A program made the translations under genes and the position numbers. From Bacillus sp. J33 (GTDB taxonomy: Bacteria; Bacillota; Bacilli; Bacillales; Cytobacillaceae): a DNA stretch of 54,855 nucleotides. Location of the stretch: positions 1-54,855 of the forward strand of contig NZ_JAEL01000030.1 of assembly GCF_000518885.1 (NCBI RefSeq). The letters run 5' to 3'. Under the pieces are notes generated by a model that was not told the DNA's origin, did not search any database, and saw only the letters and a list, made by a program, of their open reading frames with translations. Shown one piece after another: positions 16,908-25,650 of the stretch (position 1 is the first letter of the stretch; every line of letters begins with the position of its first letter).

Positions 16908-17275
16908 TTCGAAGACAAAATTGCCTTTATCACTGGCAGGGGAAAGGGCTTGGCCGGAAAATGAGCAAGTTAATTGTTTCGTCCGGCTGCCGTATCGCCC
17001 GTTTGTTCGAGTAAGCTTGAACAGCGCGAAGAGACAGCCAGTACATTAGCCGAATTATTTGCTAATCAAGCTAAAAAATATGTCTGCAATATCCAAAATG
17101 AAAGCGGTGTCACAAGGGGCAGGTATTATCCGAATTTGGATAACAGGGAGATTAATCCGCTCGGCAGAATTGGGGATGAGGATGCCTTAAAGGGACGTCA
17201 TCTTTATCGTTGGCCCGGCCAGTGCATTTACAGCCAGTAAAAATTTTGGCAATCGACGGAGGCAGGACATTTTAG
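16908..17275 (+). pseudogene. Decayed short-chain dehydrogenase gene
   Basis: Only traces of an SDR remain. At the 5' end, FEDKIAFITGRGKGLAGK is the nucleotide-binding start (normally TGGxxGxG) and then runs into a stop. Near the 3' end the frames read NPLGRIGDEDALKG, then in other frames VIFIVGPASAFTAS and KILAIDGGRTF, the classic SDR C-terminus. The whole stretch is about 370 bases against about 760 for a complete gene, so a large internal deletion and several frameshifts have occurred. The same C-terminal pattern (PLRKFGSDTDLKGVAVFLAAPAS) occurs in the intact SDR at 36178, a likely paralogue. The apparent frame 16974-17240 is part of this relic and not a gene. Confidence 0.75.
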
Positions 17276-17308
17276 TCCGCAGGCATTCATTCTAATAAGG
17301 GAGGGATA

Positions 17309-19267
17309 ATGATGGATCAAGTACAGGAGTCAAAGGTCATTGATACTTCAATACAAGTGAAGCCAGCCTATATTGAAGAACTATGGCATTCCCGAAAGGA
17401 GGGCTGGAATAAAACCAGGATATTTTTGCTGATTATTTCGCTGCTGGCAATCGGGATGTCGGTTTTCCATGTTTATACGGCAGGGTTTGGAACGCTGCCT
17501 TCATGGGAGCAGCGGAGCATTCACGTTGTCTGGGCCTTGCTTTTGATATTTCTGTTATTTCCGTTTAGAAAAGGCAGGAAATTTGGTGTAATCGATGTTC
17601 TATTTGTCATCATTACTCTTGCCGTAGGCGCGTATGTCATCTTTGGGGCTGAAGGGATCCAGAGCAGGCAGGGGAATGTAGGGCAGAATGATGTGATATT
17701 TGGAACGATCTTAATTGCCCTAATACTTGAAGCAACCCGAAGGACGAATGGTCTGGCCATGATGCTGGTTGGATTGTTATTCCTGGTCTACATTTTTTTC
17801 GGGCAATACTTCCCCGGCATTCTTGCACATCCGGGTGCAAGATACGGGAAGATGATCGACCAGATGTTTAACAGTACACTAGGTATTTTCAGCTCGCCCA
17901 TTTATGTGAGTTCAACGATCCTTGTTTTGTTTGTTGTGTTTGGATCGTTTTTGATGAAATCGGGCGGCGGGCAATTTTTTACCAACTTTGCTTTTGGCGC
18001 TCTTGGGAAAAAAACAGGGGGCCCTGCCCTTTCTGCAGTTGGCGCAAGTGCCCTTGTCTCAACAATTACTGGAAATGGCGCGGCCAATGCAGCCATTACA
18101 GGTTCCTTTACGATCCCGCTGATGAAAAAGCTTGGTTATTCCAAGAGATTTGCCGGAGCCGTTGAAGCTGTAGCTTCTCAGGGAGGTCAAATCATGCCGC
18201 CAATCATGGGTGCATCGGTATTCATAATGGCGGAAGCAACAGGAATTCCTTATATAAAACTGGCATTGTATGCGCTCATCCCCGCGATTATCTATTTCCT
18301 GATTGCAGGCTTTATCGTCTACTTCCATGCCAAGCGCCTAAAGCTTGCGGGCATACCGAAAGAGCAGCTTCCTGATCCAAAGAAAATCCTTTTGCGGGAA
18401 GGGTATTTGTTTTTGCCAATCTTCATTATTATCGGCTTAATGATTTACGGCTACAGCCCAATGAAAGCCGGATTTTATGCCATTTTGCTGACCATTGCGA
18501 TCAGCTGGATAAGGAAGTCAACAAGGATGAATCTTTTGTCCATCCTGGCAGCGCTTGAAGATGGGATTCGCGGGTCACTGGCAGTCATTGCAGCCTGTGC
18601 AACAGCCGGCATCATTGTCGGTGCAGTATCGCTTACAGGGCTTGGACTTAATTTTTCAAGATTTGTTATTGACCTTGCAGGCGGCCAGTTGTTTCCGCTG
18701 CTCCTTTTGATTGCCTTAGCGTCCATTGTGCTGGGAATGGGAATGCCAACTGTTTCGGCCTATGTCATTCTCGCTGTTTTGGGTGTGCCGGCACTTACTG
18801 ATGCAGGTGTCAATTTAATTGCAGCTCATATGTTTGTCTTTTATTTTGGTGTTTTGTCAGGCTTGACGCCTCCGGTTGCCATTACCGCGTATACAACAGC
18901 GGGAATTGCCGGATCGAAACCGAACGCTACTGCCTTCTACGCTATACGGATTGGTGCGGGCGGTTTTCTTATTCCCTTCATTTTCGTCTATAATCCGCAG
19001 CTTCTACTTCAGGACGGAAGTGTCTTGGATATTGCTCTCGCAGTTGTAAGCGCTTTATTCAGCTGTTTTATTTTCTCAGCTGCAATAGAGAATTATTTGT
19101 TCAAGGAAATGAACACGGTGCATAGGACCTTGCTATTTATTTCTTCCTTTACATTGGTTGTGCCAGGCTTACTTTCGGATATTACGGGCATAGCTATTTT
19201 CATCCTCGTTTATTTCATGAACAAAAGGGTGTCTACAGCAGGCAACGCAACAGAATTAAATGCTTAG
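17309..19267 (+). CDS. TRAP transporter fused permease (DctQ-DctM, TAXI type)
   Basis: A 652-residue integral membrane protein carrying the small (4-TM) and large (12-TM) TRAP permease parts in one chain, the form that pairs with TAXI-type binding proteins. Strong features are GGGQFFTNFAFGALGKKTGGPALSAVGASALVSTITGNGAANAAITGSFTIPLMKKLGY in the middle (the conserved DctM core; positions about 215-275) and the GMGMPTVSAYVILAVLGVPAL segment near 480. It drives uptake of a carboxylate or amino acid using a cation gradient. Two adjacent ATGs (17309, 17312) follow GGAGGG. The binding protein follows 33 bases later. The substrate is unknown; the operon suggests an organic acid to be activated by the neighbouring ligase. 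Confidence 0.93.
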   Translation: MMDQVQESKVIDTSIQVKPAYIEELWHSRKEGWNKTRIFLLIISLLAIGMSVFHVYTAGFGTLPSWEQRSIHVVWALLLIFLLFPFRKGRKFGVIDVLFVIITLAVGAYVIFGAEGIQSRQGNVGQNDVIFGTILIALILEATRRTNGLAMMLVGLLFLVYIFFGQYFPGILAHPGARYGKMIDQMFNSTLGIFSSPIYVSSTILVLFVVFGSFLMKSGGGQFFTNFAFGALGKKTGGPALSAVGASALVSTITGNGAANAAITGSFTIPLMKKLGYSKRFAGAVEAVASQGGQIMPPIMGASVFIMAEATGIPYIKLALYALIPAIIYFLIAGFIVYFHAKRLKLAGIPKEQLPDPKKILLREGYLFLPIFIIIGLMIYGYSPMKAGFYAILLTIAISWIRKSTRMNLLSILAALEDGIRGSLAVIAACATAGIIVGAVSLTGLGLNFSRFVIDLAGGQLFPLLLLIALASIVLGMGMPTVSAYVILAVLGVPALTDAGVNLIAAHMFVFYFGVLSGLTPPVAITAYTTAGIAGSKPNATAFYAIRIGAGGFLIPFIFVYNPQLLLQDGSVLDIALAVVSALFSCFIFSAAIENYLFKEMNTVHRTLLFISSFTLVVPGLLSDITGIAIFILVYFMNKRVSTAGNATELNA

Positions 19268-19300
19268 TAAATTTAGTAAATAAGGAGAGGAGAATAAACG

Positions 19301-20311
19301 ATGAAAAGACTGTCTTTAACTCTATTATTTATCATTTGCTCGTTTCTTCTGGCAGCCTGCGGTTCAGGTGGTGAAGAAGCATCAGGGGGAGAAGGAAAAC
19401 TCGAGGCGCCGGATAAATTTCTCAGAATCGGTTCTGGTCCGATGGGTTCAGGCTGGTTTCCGATTACGACCGTGATGTCTGAGGTATATATGGATAATTT
19501 CAGCGGATTGAATGCCTCCCAAGTTGAGGGCGGATCGACGGCTAACCTAAAATCGCTTGATGTCGGCGATATTGAATTGGGCATAAATTACACTTCAGAT
19601 TTCTCAGATGCCATTAATGGTGAAGGCAGCTTCGATAAAAAGCTCGACACTATTGCCAGTGTTGCTTCCTTGTACCCTGTCTATCAGACCATTGCAACCC
19701 TACAAAAATCTGAAGATATCAATTCCATTGAAGATATTGTCGATAAACATATTTTCCTAGGTCCTAAGGATGGCGGCGGGCCAGTCGCATTTTGGCGAAT
19801 GATGGAGGAGTATGGAATTAACGAGGAGAAAATCAAGAAAGCCGGAGGAAAACTCTCTTATGGAAATTATAATGACGGAGCATCCATGCTGGCAGATGGA
19901 AATGTCGATGTGTTCCTTGGAGGCGGGGCTCCTGCGATTGCGTCCCTGCAGGAAATTGAAATGACCAACCCTATAAAAGTATTGCCGATCGATCAGGATA
20001 AACTTGAAAGCATTAGCAAAAAGGACTACGGAATTTCCTTTGATAATCTGCCTGCTGGAACATATAAAGGCCAGGACAAGGATATCCCAACCTATACGGC
20101 AGTATCCATGCTGACTGTTCAAAAAGAGCTGGATGATGAATATGTTTACAATCTTACAAAGTTGTTTTGGGAAAATATGGGCGAATTTGAAAAGCAGATA
20201 CCTGAACGAGCAAAACATTTTACTTTAGACACTGTCCTTGATGGGATTGACCCTGAAACCCTTCATCCTGGCGCGAAGAAATATTATGAAGAAAATGGTG
20301 CTGTGAAATAA
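19301..20311 (+). CDS. TAXI-family TRAP transporter solute-binding lipoprotein
   Basis: A 336-residue extracellular binding protein anchored as a lipoprotein: signal MKRLSLTLLFIICSFLLAAC with the lipid-modified Cys20. The mature domain opens with FLRIGSGPMGSGWFPITTVMSEVY and SQVEGGSTANLKSLDVGDIELGI, the pattern of TAXI (TRAP-associated extracytoplasmic immunogenic) proteins that start with a GT/GP-GG-ligand motif. It hands the substrate to the fused permease encoded just upstream. RBS AAGGAGAGGAG precedes ATG 19301. TAXI proteins of known specificity bind glutamate, alpha-ketoglutarate or similar acids, but the ligand here cannot be read. Confidence 0.92.
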   Translation: MKRLSLTLLFIICSFLLAACGSGGEEASGGEGKLEAPDKFLRIGSGPMGSGWFPITTVMSEVYMDNFSGLNASQVEGGSTANLKSLDVGDIELGINYTSDFSDAINGEGSFDKKLDTIASVASLYPVYQTIATLQKSEDINSIEDIVDKHIFLGPKDGGGPVAFWRMMEEYGINEEKIKKAGGKLSYGNYNDGASMLADGNVDVFLGGGAPAIASLQEIEMTNPIKVLPIDQDKLESISKKDYGISFDNLPAGTYKGQDKDIPTYTAVSMLTVQKELDDEYVYNLTKLFWENMGEFEKQIPERAKHFTLDTVLDGIDPETLHPGAKKYYEENGAVK

Positions 20312-20331
20312 AACAAGGAGGTGAAGAAAAG

Positions 20332-21954
20332 TTGAATACTCTAAAAAACCGGCCTTGGTTTATGCATTATAAGCAAAATGGGAACATTGAAATTACGGAA
20401 ATGCCGCTCTATCGGGTACTTGAACAATCGGTCCTCCATTACGGTGATAAGACTGCGATTATTTTTGAGAATGAAAAAACCACCTATCTGTCGCTGAAGG
20501 ATCAGGTCGACAGGCTGGCTGGCGGCTGGAAGGAAATGGGGTTTCAAAAGGGCGAGCGGATTGGCTTAATGCTCACCAACCATCCTGACTACATCATCTG
20601 CTATTATGCCGCACAGGCGCTGGGGCTTACAGTCGTCCAAATCAATCCGATGTATACGCCGAGAGAACTTTTGCAAATTGTAAATGACTCACAGGTTTTT
20701 TATATCGTAGGCGATCCACTTTCACGTAAAACGATTCTCGAGGTAAACGAGCTTTACAAGTTCAGGTATATAATTGGCTCACAGTTTGAAGTTGGGAACT
20801 CGGAAGGGTGCATTACGCTGGACGAACTCATTCCGTTCTCATCGCCAATTGATACACCGGAGGAAATTGATGTACATGAAGATATTGCGGTTATTCAGTA
20901 TACAGGTGGTACTTCTGGGAAGACAAAAGGTGCTATGCTGACGCATTACAACCTGGTAGCCAATGTGATTCAGAGTTTTAATATGTATGCCGGAAAGATG
21001 ATTCACGGTGAGGAAACTATTCTCACAGCGACTCCTTTATACCATGTCTATGCCATGACCAGCGCCATGAATCTTGGCATCTATATAGGAGGAGAAATCC
21101 TGCTATTCAAAAAGTTTGAAGTGAAAGAGGTTTTGGAAGGCATTAAAAAATATCGGCCTACGTTCTTTCCGGGAGTTCCCAAAATGTACATCTCCTTTGT
21201 GAATTATCCAGAGATTGAACAATACGATTTAAATTGTCTAAAAACCTGTTCGTCAGGGTCTGCCCCGCTGCCAGTTGAAGTAATCAAACGATTCGAAGAA
21301 TTGACAGGTGCAACGATCGGAGAAGGATTTGGATTATCAGAAGCTTCACCGTCAACCCACCGCAATCCTCCTTTTGGAATCAGAAAAATTGCCAGTATCG
21401 GAATTCCCATGCCTGATACAGACTGCATGATCATTGATGAAAACAATAATGAATTAGGTCCTAAATGTGTCGGAGAATTGCTGATCAAAGGCCCGCAGAT
21501 CATGAAGGGCTACTGGAATAATGAAGAGGAAACCGCCGCAGCGCTTCAGAACGGATGGCTTTATACTGGTGATCTGGCAATGATGGACGAGGACGGCTAT
21601 TTTTATATCGTCGGCCGGAAAAAGGAAATGATCATTGTTGGAGGCTTCAACATATATCCACAGGAAGTGGAAGGGGTCCTATATGAACATCCGGATATTC
21701 AGGAGGCAGCTGTAGCAGGTATACCTGATAAGAAACATGGGGAGCTGGTCAAAGCTTATGTTGTTCCAAAAAGCGGAAGGGAAATCGATATTGATGAACT
21801 GAAAGGATACTGCTACTCAAAATTAACACCATATAAAGTTCCAAAAATGTTTGAGGTCCGCAATGCCCTTCCGAGGAACACTGTAGGGAAGCTTTTGAAA
21901 AGGCTGCTTGTAAAAGAGGAGCTTGAGAAAAGAGAAAAGAATAATGCTGAATAG
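20332..21954 (+). CDS. Acyl-CoA synthetase (AMP-forming), long-chain fatty acid-CoA ligase type
   Basis: A 540-residue ANL-superfamily enzyme that adenylates a carboxylic acid and transfers it to CoA. Motifs are the phosphate loop YTGGTSGKTKGAMLTH (about 189-204), GEGFGLSEASP (about 333), the TGD motif GWLYTGDLAMMDEDGYFYIVGR, the hinge region KKEMIIVGGFNIYPQEVE, and the C-terminal catalytic lysine in TVGKLLKR (about Lys520). The TTG start has AAGGAGGTG eight bases upstream. It lies directly after the TRAP binding protein, which fits activation of the imported acid. The chain length of the substrate is not visible. Confidence 0.92.
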   Translation: MNTLKNRPWFMHYKQNGNIEITEMPLYRVLEQSVLHYGDKTAIIFENEKTTYLSLKDQVDRLAGGWKEMGFQKGERIGLMLTNHPDYIICYYAAQALGLTVVQINPMYTPRELLQIVNDSQVFYIVGDPLSRKTILEVNELYKFRYIIGSQFEVGNSEGCITLDELIPFSSPIDTPEEIDVHEDIAVIQYTGGTSGKTKGAMLTHYNLVANVIQSFNMYAGKMIHGEETILTATPLYHVYAMTSAMNLGIYIGGEILLFKKFEVKEVLEGIKKYRPTFFPGVPKMYISFVNYPEIEQYDLNCLKTCSSGSAPLPVEVIKRFEELTGATIGEGFGLSEASPSTHRNPPFGIRKIASIGIPMPDTDCMIIDENNNELGPKCVGELLIKGPQIMKGYWNNEEETAAALQNGWLYTGDLAMMDEDGYFYIVGRKKEMIIVGGFNIYPQEVEGVLYEHPDIQEAAVAGIPDKKHGELVKAYVVPKSGREIDIDELKGYCYSKLTPYKVPKMFEVRNALPRNTVGKLLKRLLVKEELEKREKNNAE

Positions 21955-22056
21955 ATTTTGAAAAGGTCAGCATGATAGCCACGCAGACTTTGCCGGGCAC
22001 AAGATGAGGCTTCGAAGTATGGAATATCTTTATTAAAACAAGGAAGGAGAATGAAA

Positions 22057-23268
22057 ATGACAGTTCGCACAGAGACCGTCATTGTCAGTGGGGTTAGAAC
22101 CCCAATCGGACGTTACGGTGGAGCTTTGAAGGAAATCAGCTCAGGCCATTTGGCCAGCCATGTAATAAAAGAGGCGTTGGTACGTGCAAATCTTAATGGT
22201 GATCAGGTTGATGAAGTAATTTTAGGGGAAGTACGGCAATCAACAGAATCATCAAACGTAGCAAGGGTTGCAGCTTTACGTGCAGGAATTTCTGAAACAG
22301 CGTCTGCTTTCACTGTAAATCGCCTTTGTGCATCAGGAATGCAGGCCATTGCCTCTGCCGTTCAGCAAATTCAATCCGGCCAGGCGGAGATTGTTGCAGC
22401 CGGCGGAACGGAAAGCATGAGCTGTTCACCTATTTATTTAAGGGGAGCACGTTTTGGAGGAGACCGGGCTCATTTGGTTGACTCTAATACTGAAGCCGGT
22501 CAGCAGCCTAAGGAAATTTACGGTGAAAATCTTGGCATGGGCATTACAGCAGAAAATGTTGCTGAAAAATACGGTGTTACAAGGGAAGACCAGGATGCAT
22601 TTGCATTAGAAAGCCAGAGAAGAGCGGACACAGCCATACGAGAAGGCCGGTTCAAGGGGGAAATTGCCCCATACGAAATCCAATCCAAAAAGGGCTCTTT
22701 TTTAGTAGATGCCGATGAACATCCCCGCCCTGAAACCACCATGGAAAAATTGGCTAAATTAAAGCCGGCTTTCCGAACCAATGGGACCGTAACGGCTGGG
22801 AATGCTTGCGGGCGGAATGATGGAGCTGCCGCTGTTATTGTTATGTCATTGGAAAAAGCTGAAGAGTTGAATCAAAAGCCCCTTGCCCGAATTGTTGATT
22901 GGGCTGCAGGAGGTGTGTCGCCTGAAATTATGGGAATAGGCCCAGTCCCTGCTGTTAAAAAACTTCTGGAACGTACAGATAAATCAATTAATGATATTGC
23001 TATTTTTGAACTAAATGAAGCATTTGCATCCCAGTCTCTTGCAGTTATTAGAGAACTTGGCCTTGATCATAACAAAGTGAACGTAAATGGCGGGGCAATT
23101 GCTCTTGGCCATCCAGTAGGATCTACAGGTACCCGCATTGTTGTAACCCTATTACATGAACTGATTCGCAGGAAAGAAAGATATGGCATTGCAACTCTTT
23201 GTGTGGGCGGGGGACAGGGGATGGCCATCTTAATCGAAAATATAGCTGAAAGCTCCATTGCAAACTGA
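22057..23268 (+). CDS. Thiolase (acetyl-CoA acyltransferase)
   Basis: A roughly 403-residue degradative thiolase that cleaves 3-oxoacyl-CoA with CoA. The nucleophile is Cys91 in VNRLCASGM, the histidine lies in [15 protein letters not shown], and the second cysteine in [10 protein letters not shown]. The ATG at 22057 has AAGGAAGGAG at a proper distance; the ATG two codons earlier (22051) is too close to it. It follows the ligase by about 100 bases in the same direction and is the last large enzyme of the sigma-54 operon. The partner 3-hydroxyacyl-CoA dehydrogenase may have been the decayed SDR upstream, or may be supplied by the SDRs of the next block. Confidence 0.93.
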   Translation: MTVRTETVIVSGVRTPIGRYGGALKEISSGHLASHVIKEALVRANLNGDQVDEVILGEVRQSTESSNVARVAALRAGISETASAFTVNRLCASGMQAIASAVQQIQSGQAEIVAAGGTESMSCSPIYLRGARFGGDRAHLVDSNTEAGQQPKEIYGENLGMGITAENVAEKYGVTREDQDAFALESQRRADTAIREGRFKGEIAPYEIQSKKGSFLVDADEHPRPETTMEKLAKLKPAFRTNGTVTAGNACGRNDGAAAVIVMSLEKAEELNQKPLARIVDWAAGGVSPEIMGIGPVPAVKKLLERTDKSINDIAIFELNEAFASQSLAVIRELGLDHNKVNVNGGAIALGHPVGSTGTRIVVTLLHELIRRKERYGIATLCVGGGQGMAILIENIAESSIAN

Positions 23269-23330
23269 TGGTGGAAAGATCTTATCGGGTTTAAAACGCG
23301 AGCCTGATTAAAATAAAGGGGAGTGAAACT

Positions 23331-23733
23331 GTGCACTTGACTGCTGATGATATAAGGGGAACCTTCGAAAAAAAGTCCTCTCTTTAGGCACATAGGTTTC
23401 GAAATCGTAGAACTTGAGGATGATCGGGTAAAATTAAAACTGACCATTAGCGATCACCTGTTAAACGTAAATGGGACCCTTCATGGGGGTATTCATGCAA
23501 CGATGCTCGATTATGTCCAAGGAATGTTACTAAGAGCTGTGACAAAGGAAGGGTGCGTCACAACGAGCCTGACCACACAGTATCTTAACTCTGCTTCCGA
23601 AGGAGAAATTTTTGCAGAATCAAAAATCCTAAAGCTAGGTTATAATGTTGCTTTCATGGAAGCAGAAATTAAAAACTCAGAAGGTAAAATTCTTTCTAAG
23701 GGGTTAGGAAGCTTTAAGCTATTGCGTTCATAA
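23331..23733 (+). pseudogene. PaaI-type thioesterase with a frameshift in an A7 run
   Basis: GTG 23331, preceded by GGGGAG, opens a frame that reads HLTADDIRGTFEKKSSL and stops at 23385. Removing one A from the seven-A run at 23368-23374 joins it to SPLFRHIGFEIVELEDD and on to the hotdog motif NGTLHGGIHATMLDYVQG and the C-terminus at 23733. The result is a normal PaaI-like acyl-CoA thioesterase of about 133 residues, which would release CoA from stalled aryl- or acyl-CoA. The indel in a homopolymer may be a sequence error, a true mutation, or a site of transcriptional slippage. A conventional caller would report only the truncated part from ATG 23503. Confidence 0.82.
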
Positions 23734-23738
23734 AAAAG

Positions 23739-23774
23739 GTCAGGTTTCTTTTAGGCCTTTTAAAAGGAAACTGA
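23739..23774 (+). terminator. Strong hairpin at the end of the sigma-54 operon
   Basis: GTCAGGTTTC-TTTT (from 23739) pairs with AAAA-GGAAACTGAC (to 23774). There is no U-run on the plus strand, but an A6 run precedes it. It may be a weak terminator or an mRNA 3'-end protecting structure. Confidence 0.5.
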
Positions 23775-23865
23775 CAATTGATTAATAGTATAGAAGGACA
23801 CTAATAAGCTAGATCCTGAGCCTTTCAGTTCATGTCGATTATTTTTGTAATATTTAGAAAAATAG

Positions 23866-23924
23866 TTGAATAATTCAATATTACGTTTATAATGAGAATT
23901 AAGTACATACCGACTGGTTGGTAT
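23866..23924 (+). promoter_or_regulatory. Promoter and TetR-type operator, site 1
   Basis: -35 TTGAAT (23866-23871), 16-base spacer, -10 TATAAT (23888-23893), then the palindrome ATACCGACTGGTTGGTAT at 23907-23924, covering the expected start of transcription. Three related 18-mers are at 25516, 31752 and 34913. The position fits repression by the TetR protein encoded at 24903. Confidence 0.8.
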
Positions 23925-23960
23925 CATAAACTGGGACATTGGCAGGGAAGGGGGAAAGGT

Positions 23961-24713
23961 ATGAGATTAGAAGGCAAAACAGCCATCGTTACAGGCGGTG
24001 CTGCCGGAATTGGTCGTGCGGCTGCAATTTTATTTGCTAGACAAGGAGCCCAGGTTGTTATTGGGGACGTAGATTCTGAAGGTGGAGAGGAAACAGTAAA
24101 TATTATTTCGCAGCAAGGTGGAAAGGCAGCATTCTTTCGTACTGATATAAGCGATTCAATTCAAGTTAAAAATCTTATTGAAAATGCAGCCGATACTTAT
24201 GGCCAGTTGAATATCCTGTTTAATAATGCAGGAATAGGCAGTCCAAATGTTAAGAGTATGGATCTTGAAGAAAAAGATTGGGACAGGGTCATAGATGTAA
24301 ATTTAAAGGGAGTTTTCCTTGGGATGAAGTATGCAGTCCCGGAATTAATAAAAGCCGGAAGCGGTTCAATCATTAATACTTCCAGTTTACTCGGTCTCAA
24401 AGGGCAGAAATATCTTGCCCCCTATAACGCCTCCAAAGCCGGGGTAATCCTTTTGACTAAAAATGCAGCTCTGGAATATGGAAAATATAATATCCGGGTA
24501 AATGCCATCGCACCTGGGGTTATTGATACGAATATCATTAATGGCTGGAAAAATGATGAGCGGAAATGGCCTGTCATTTCTAAAGCCAATGCACTAGGAA
24601 GAATCGGTACACCTGAAGAGGTAGCAGCTGCAGTGTTGTTTCTAGCATCTGACGAGTCATCTTTCATTACGGGGGCAACACTTTCAGTAGATGGGGGCGG
24701 ACTAACATATTAA
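23961..24713 (+). CDS. Short-chain dehydrogenase/reductase
   Basis: A 250-residue classical SDR. The NAD(P)-binding motif is TGGAAGIGRAAA (residues 12-23), then NNAGIGS near 87, Ser in INTSSLLG and the catalytic YNASK. The C-terminus ITGATLSVDGGGLTY is standard. The aspartate in VIGDVDSEG after strand 2 favours NAD(H), which fits an oxidative 3-hydroxyacyl-CoA or alcohol dehydrogenase role. ATG 23961 follows GGGGGAAAGG; the frame upstream to 23892 overlaps the operator and is not used. It is under TetR operator site 1. Confidence 0.88.
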   Translation: MRLEGKTAIVTGGAAGIGRAAAILFARQGAQVVIGDVDSEGGEETVNIISQQGGKAAFFRTDISDSIQVKNLIENAADTYGQLNILFNNAGIGSPNVKSMDLEEKDWDRVIDVNLKGVFLGMKYAVPELIKAGSGSIINTSSLLGLKGQKYLAPYNASKAGVILLTKNAALEYGKYNIRVNAIAPGVIDTNIINGWKNDERKWPVISKANALGRIGTPEEVAAAVLFLASDESSFITGATLSVDGGGLTY

Positions 24714-24902
24714 AAAATGTCTTATCACATATATAAATGGAACGGCATATGCTCCTTGAGCTAATTATTTCACTATCCTCCTTTTAAAAATTGATAGGCA
24801 TTAATGGGTAATATTTTAGCTAACGAAAAATAGGAGAACATTGGAATAGGGGTGATATGGTATAATTTTTGTGAATATTAGTAAGATTGCGAGGACAGCA
24901 TA

Positions 24903-25469
24903 GTGAAGGAAAAAATAACGGAGCAAAGCATAAAATTGTTTGAAAAAAAAGGCTTTAAAGACACCTCCATTCAGGATATTGTCGATTCGCTTGGAGTGAC
25001 TAAAGGATCATTCTATTATTATTTTTCCAGTAAAGAAGAATTGTTAATGGATATTCATCTTGGATACATTAACGAATTGCTAAATCGGCAGGAGCAAATT
25101 CTTGGGGATGAGCGATTAAGCTACAAGCAAAAACTCTTCGATATTGTTTATATGCTAATAAGCAGCATTAAAACAAAGGGCCCCTCTGCGAAAATCTTTT
25201 TCAGGGAAATGCGGCACTTGAGCGCAGACCGGCTGGAACAAATTATATCAAAGCGGGATCAATTCCGGCTCAACGTTGAACGGATCGTTCGAGGCGGAAT
25301 CGATAACGGAGAATTCCGAAAGGATTTGAATCCTTCAATAATAACCTTTGGCATTCTAGGGGCAGCAAATTGGAGTTATCATTGGTTTAATCCAGCTGGC
25401 ACTTCTTCTGACCGTGAAATAGCTGAAACTTTTGTGGAAATGATCTTGAAGGGAATTCAATTGGATTGA
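24903..25469 (+). CDS. TetR-family transcriptional regulator of the acyl-CoA catabolic block
   Basis: A 188-residue repressor. The N-terminal helix-turn-helix (FKDTSIQDIVDSLGVTKGSFYYYFSSKEELL, residues 19-49) is textbook TetR. The C-terminal ligand domain ends with AANWSYHWFNPAGTSSDREIAETFVEMILKGI, a pattern seen in KstR2/FadR-like TetR proteins that bind acyl-CoA thioesters. It starts at GTG 24903 behind AGGAC, and an extended -10 TGGTATAAT (24858-24866) lies upstream. Four 18-bp palindromes near the surrounding catabolic genes are its probable targets. The expected behaviour is repression lifted by an acyl-CoA intermediate; that is inference from the family and the site positions. Confidence 0.88.
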   Translation: MKEKITEQSIKLFEKKGFKDTSIQDIVDSLGVTKGSFYYYFSSKEELLMDIHLGYINELLNRQEQILGDERLSYKQKLFDIVYMLISSIKTKGPSAKIFFREMRHLSADRLEQIISKRDQFRLNVERIVRGGIDNGEFRKDLNPSIITFGILGAANWSYHWFNPAGTSSDREIAETFVEMILKGIQLD

Positions 25470-25515
25470 GAGTTGAAATGGAGGAGGCCGTCTGTCCTCT
25501 CTCTGCTTCACTAGG

Positions 25516-25533
25516 ATACTTACTGGTTGGTAT
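25516..25533 (+). promoter_or_regulatory. TetR-type operator, site 2
   Basis: ATACTTACTGGTTGGTAT, between the TetR gene and the next SDR. It differs from site 1 at two positions only (C5T and G6T). No clear -35/-10 pair could be placed beside it. Confidence 0.75.
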
Positions 25534-25591
25534 GTTTATGGCTCTGTTTAGAAACAGCAATATGTTTAAAGGTGATGCTCATAATTTTAAA

Positions 25592-25609
25592 TGACTGAAC
25601 ATTCAGTAA
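25592..25609 (+). promoter_or_regulatory. Possible second regulator site (FadR-like palindrome)
   Basis: TGACTGAACATTCAGTAA contains the perfect inverted repeat ACTGAA-CA-TTCAGT and resembles the B. subtilis FadR consensus (TGAATGA-N4-TCATTCA form) with about four mismatches. It lies 40 bases upstream of the SDR start. Function is speculative. Confidence 0.35.
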
Positions 25610-25650
25610 ATGAAACCTTAGACATCTATATCAAACAAGGGGGAGTGTAC

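Noticed and set aside
16974..17240. 88-codon open frame after the first acyl-CoA dehydrogenase
   Set aside because: It is one frame of the decayed SDR and not a separate gene.
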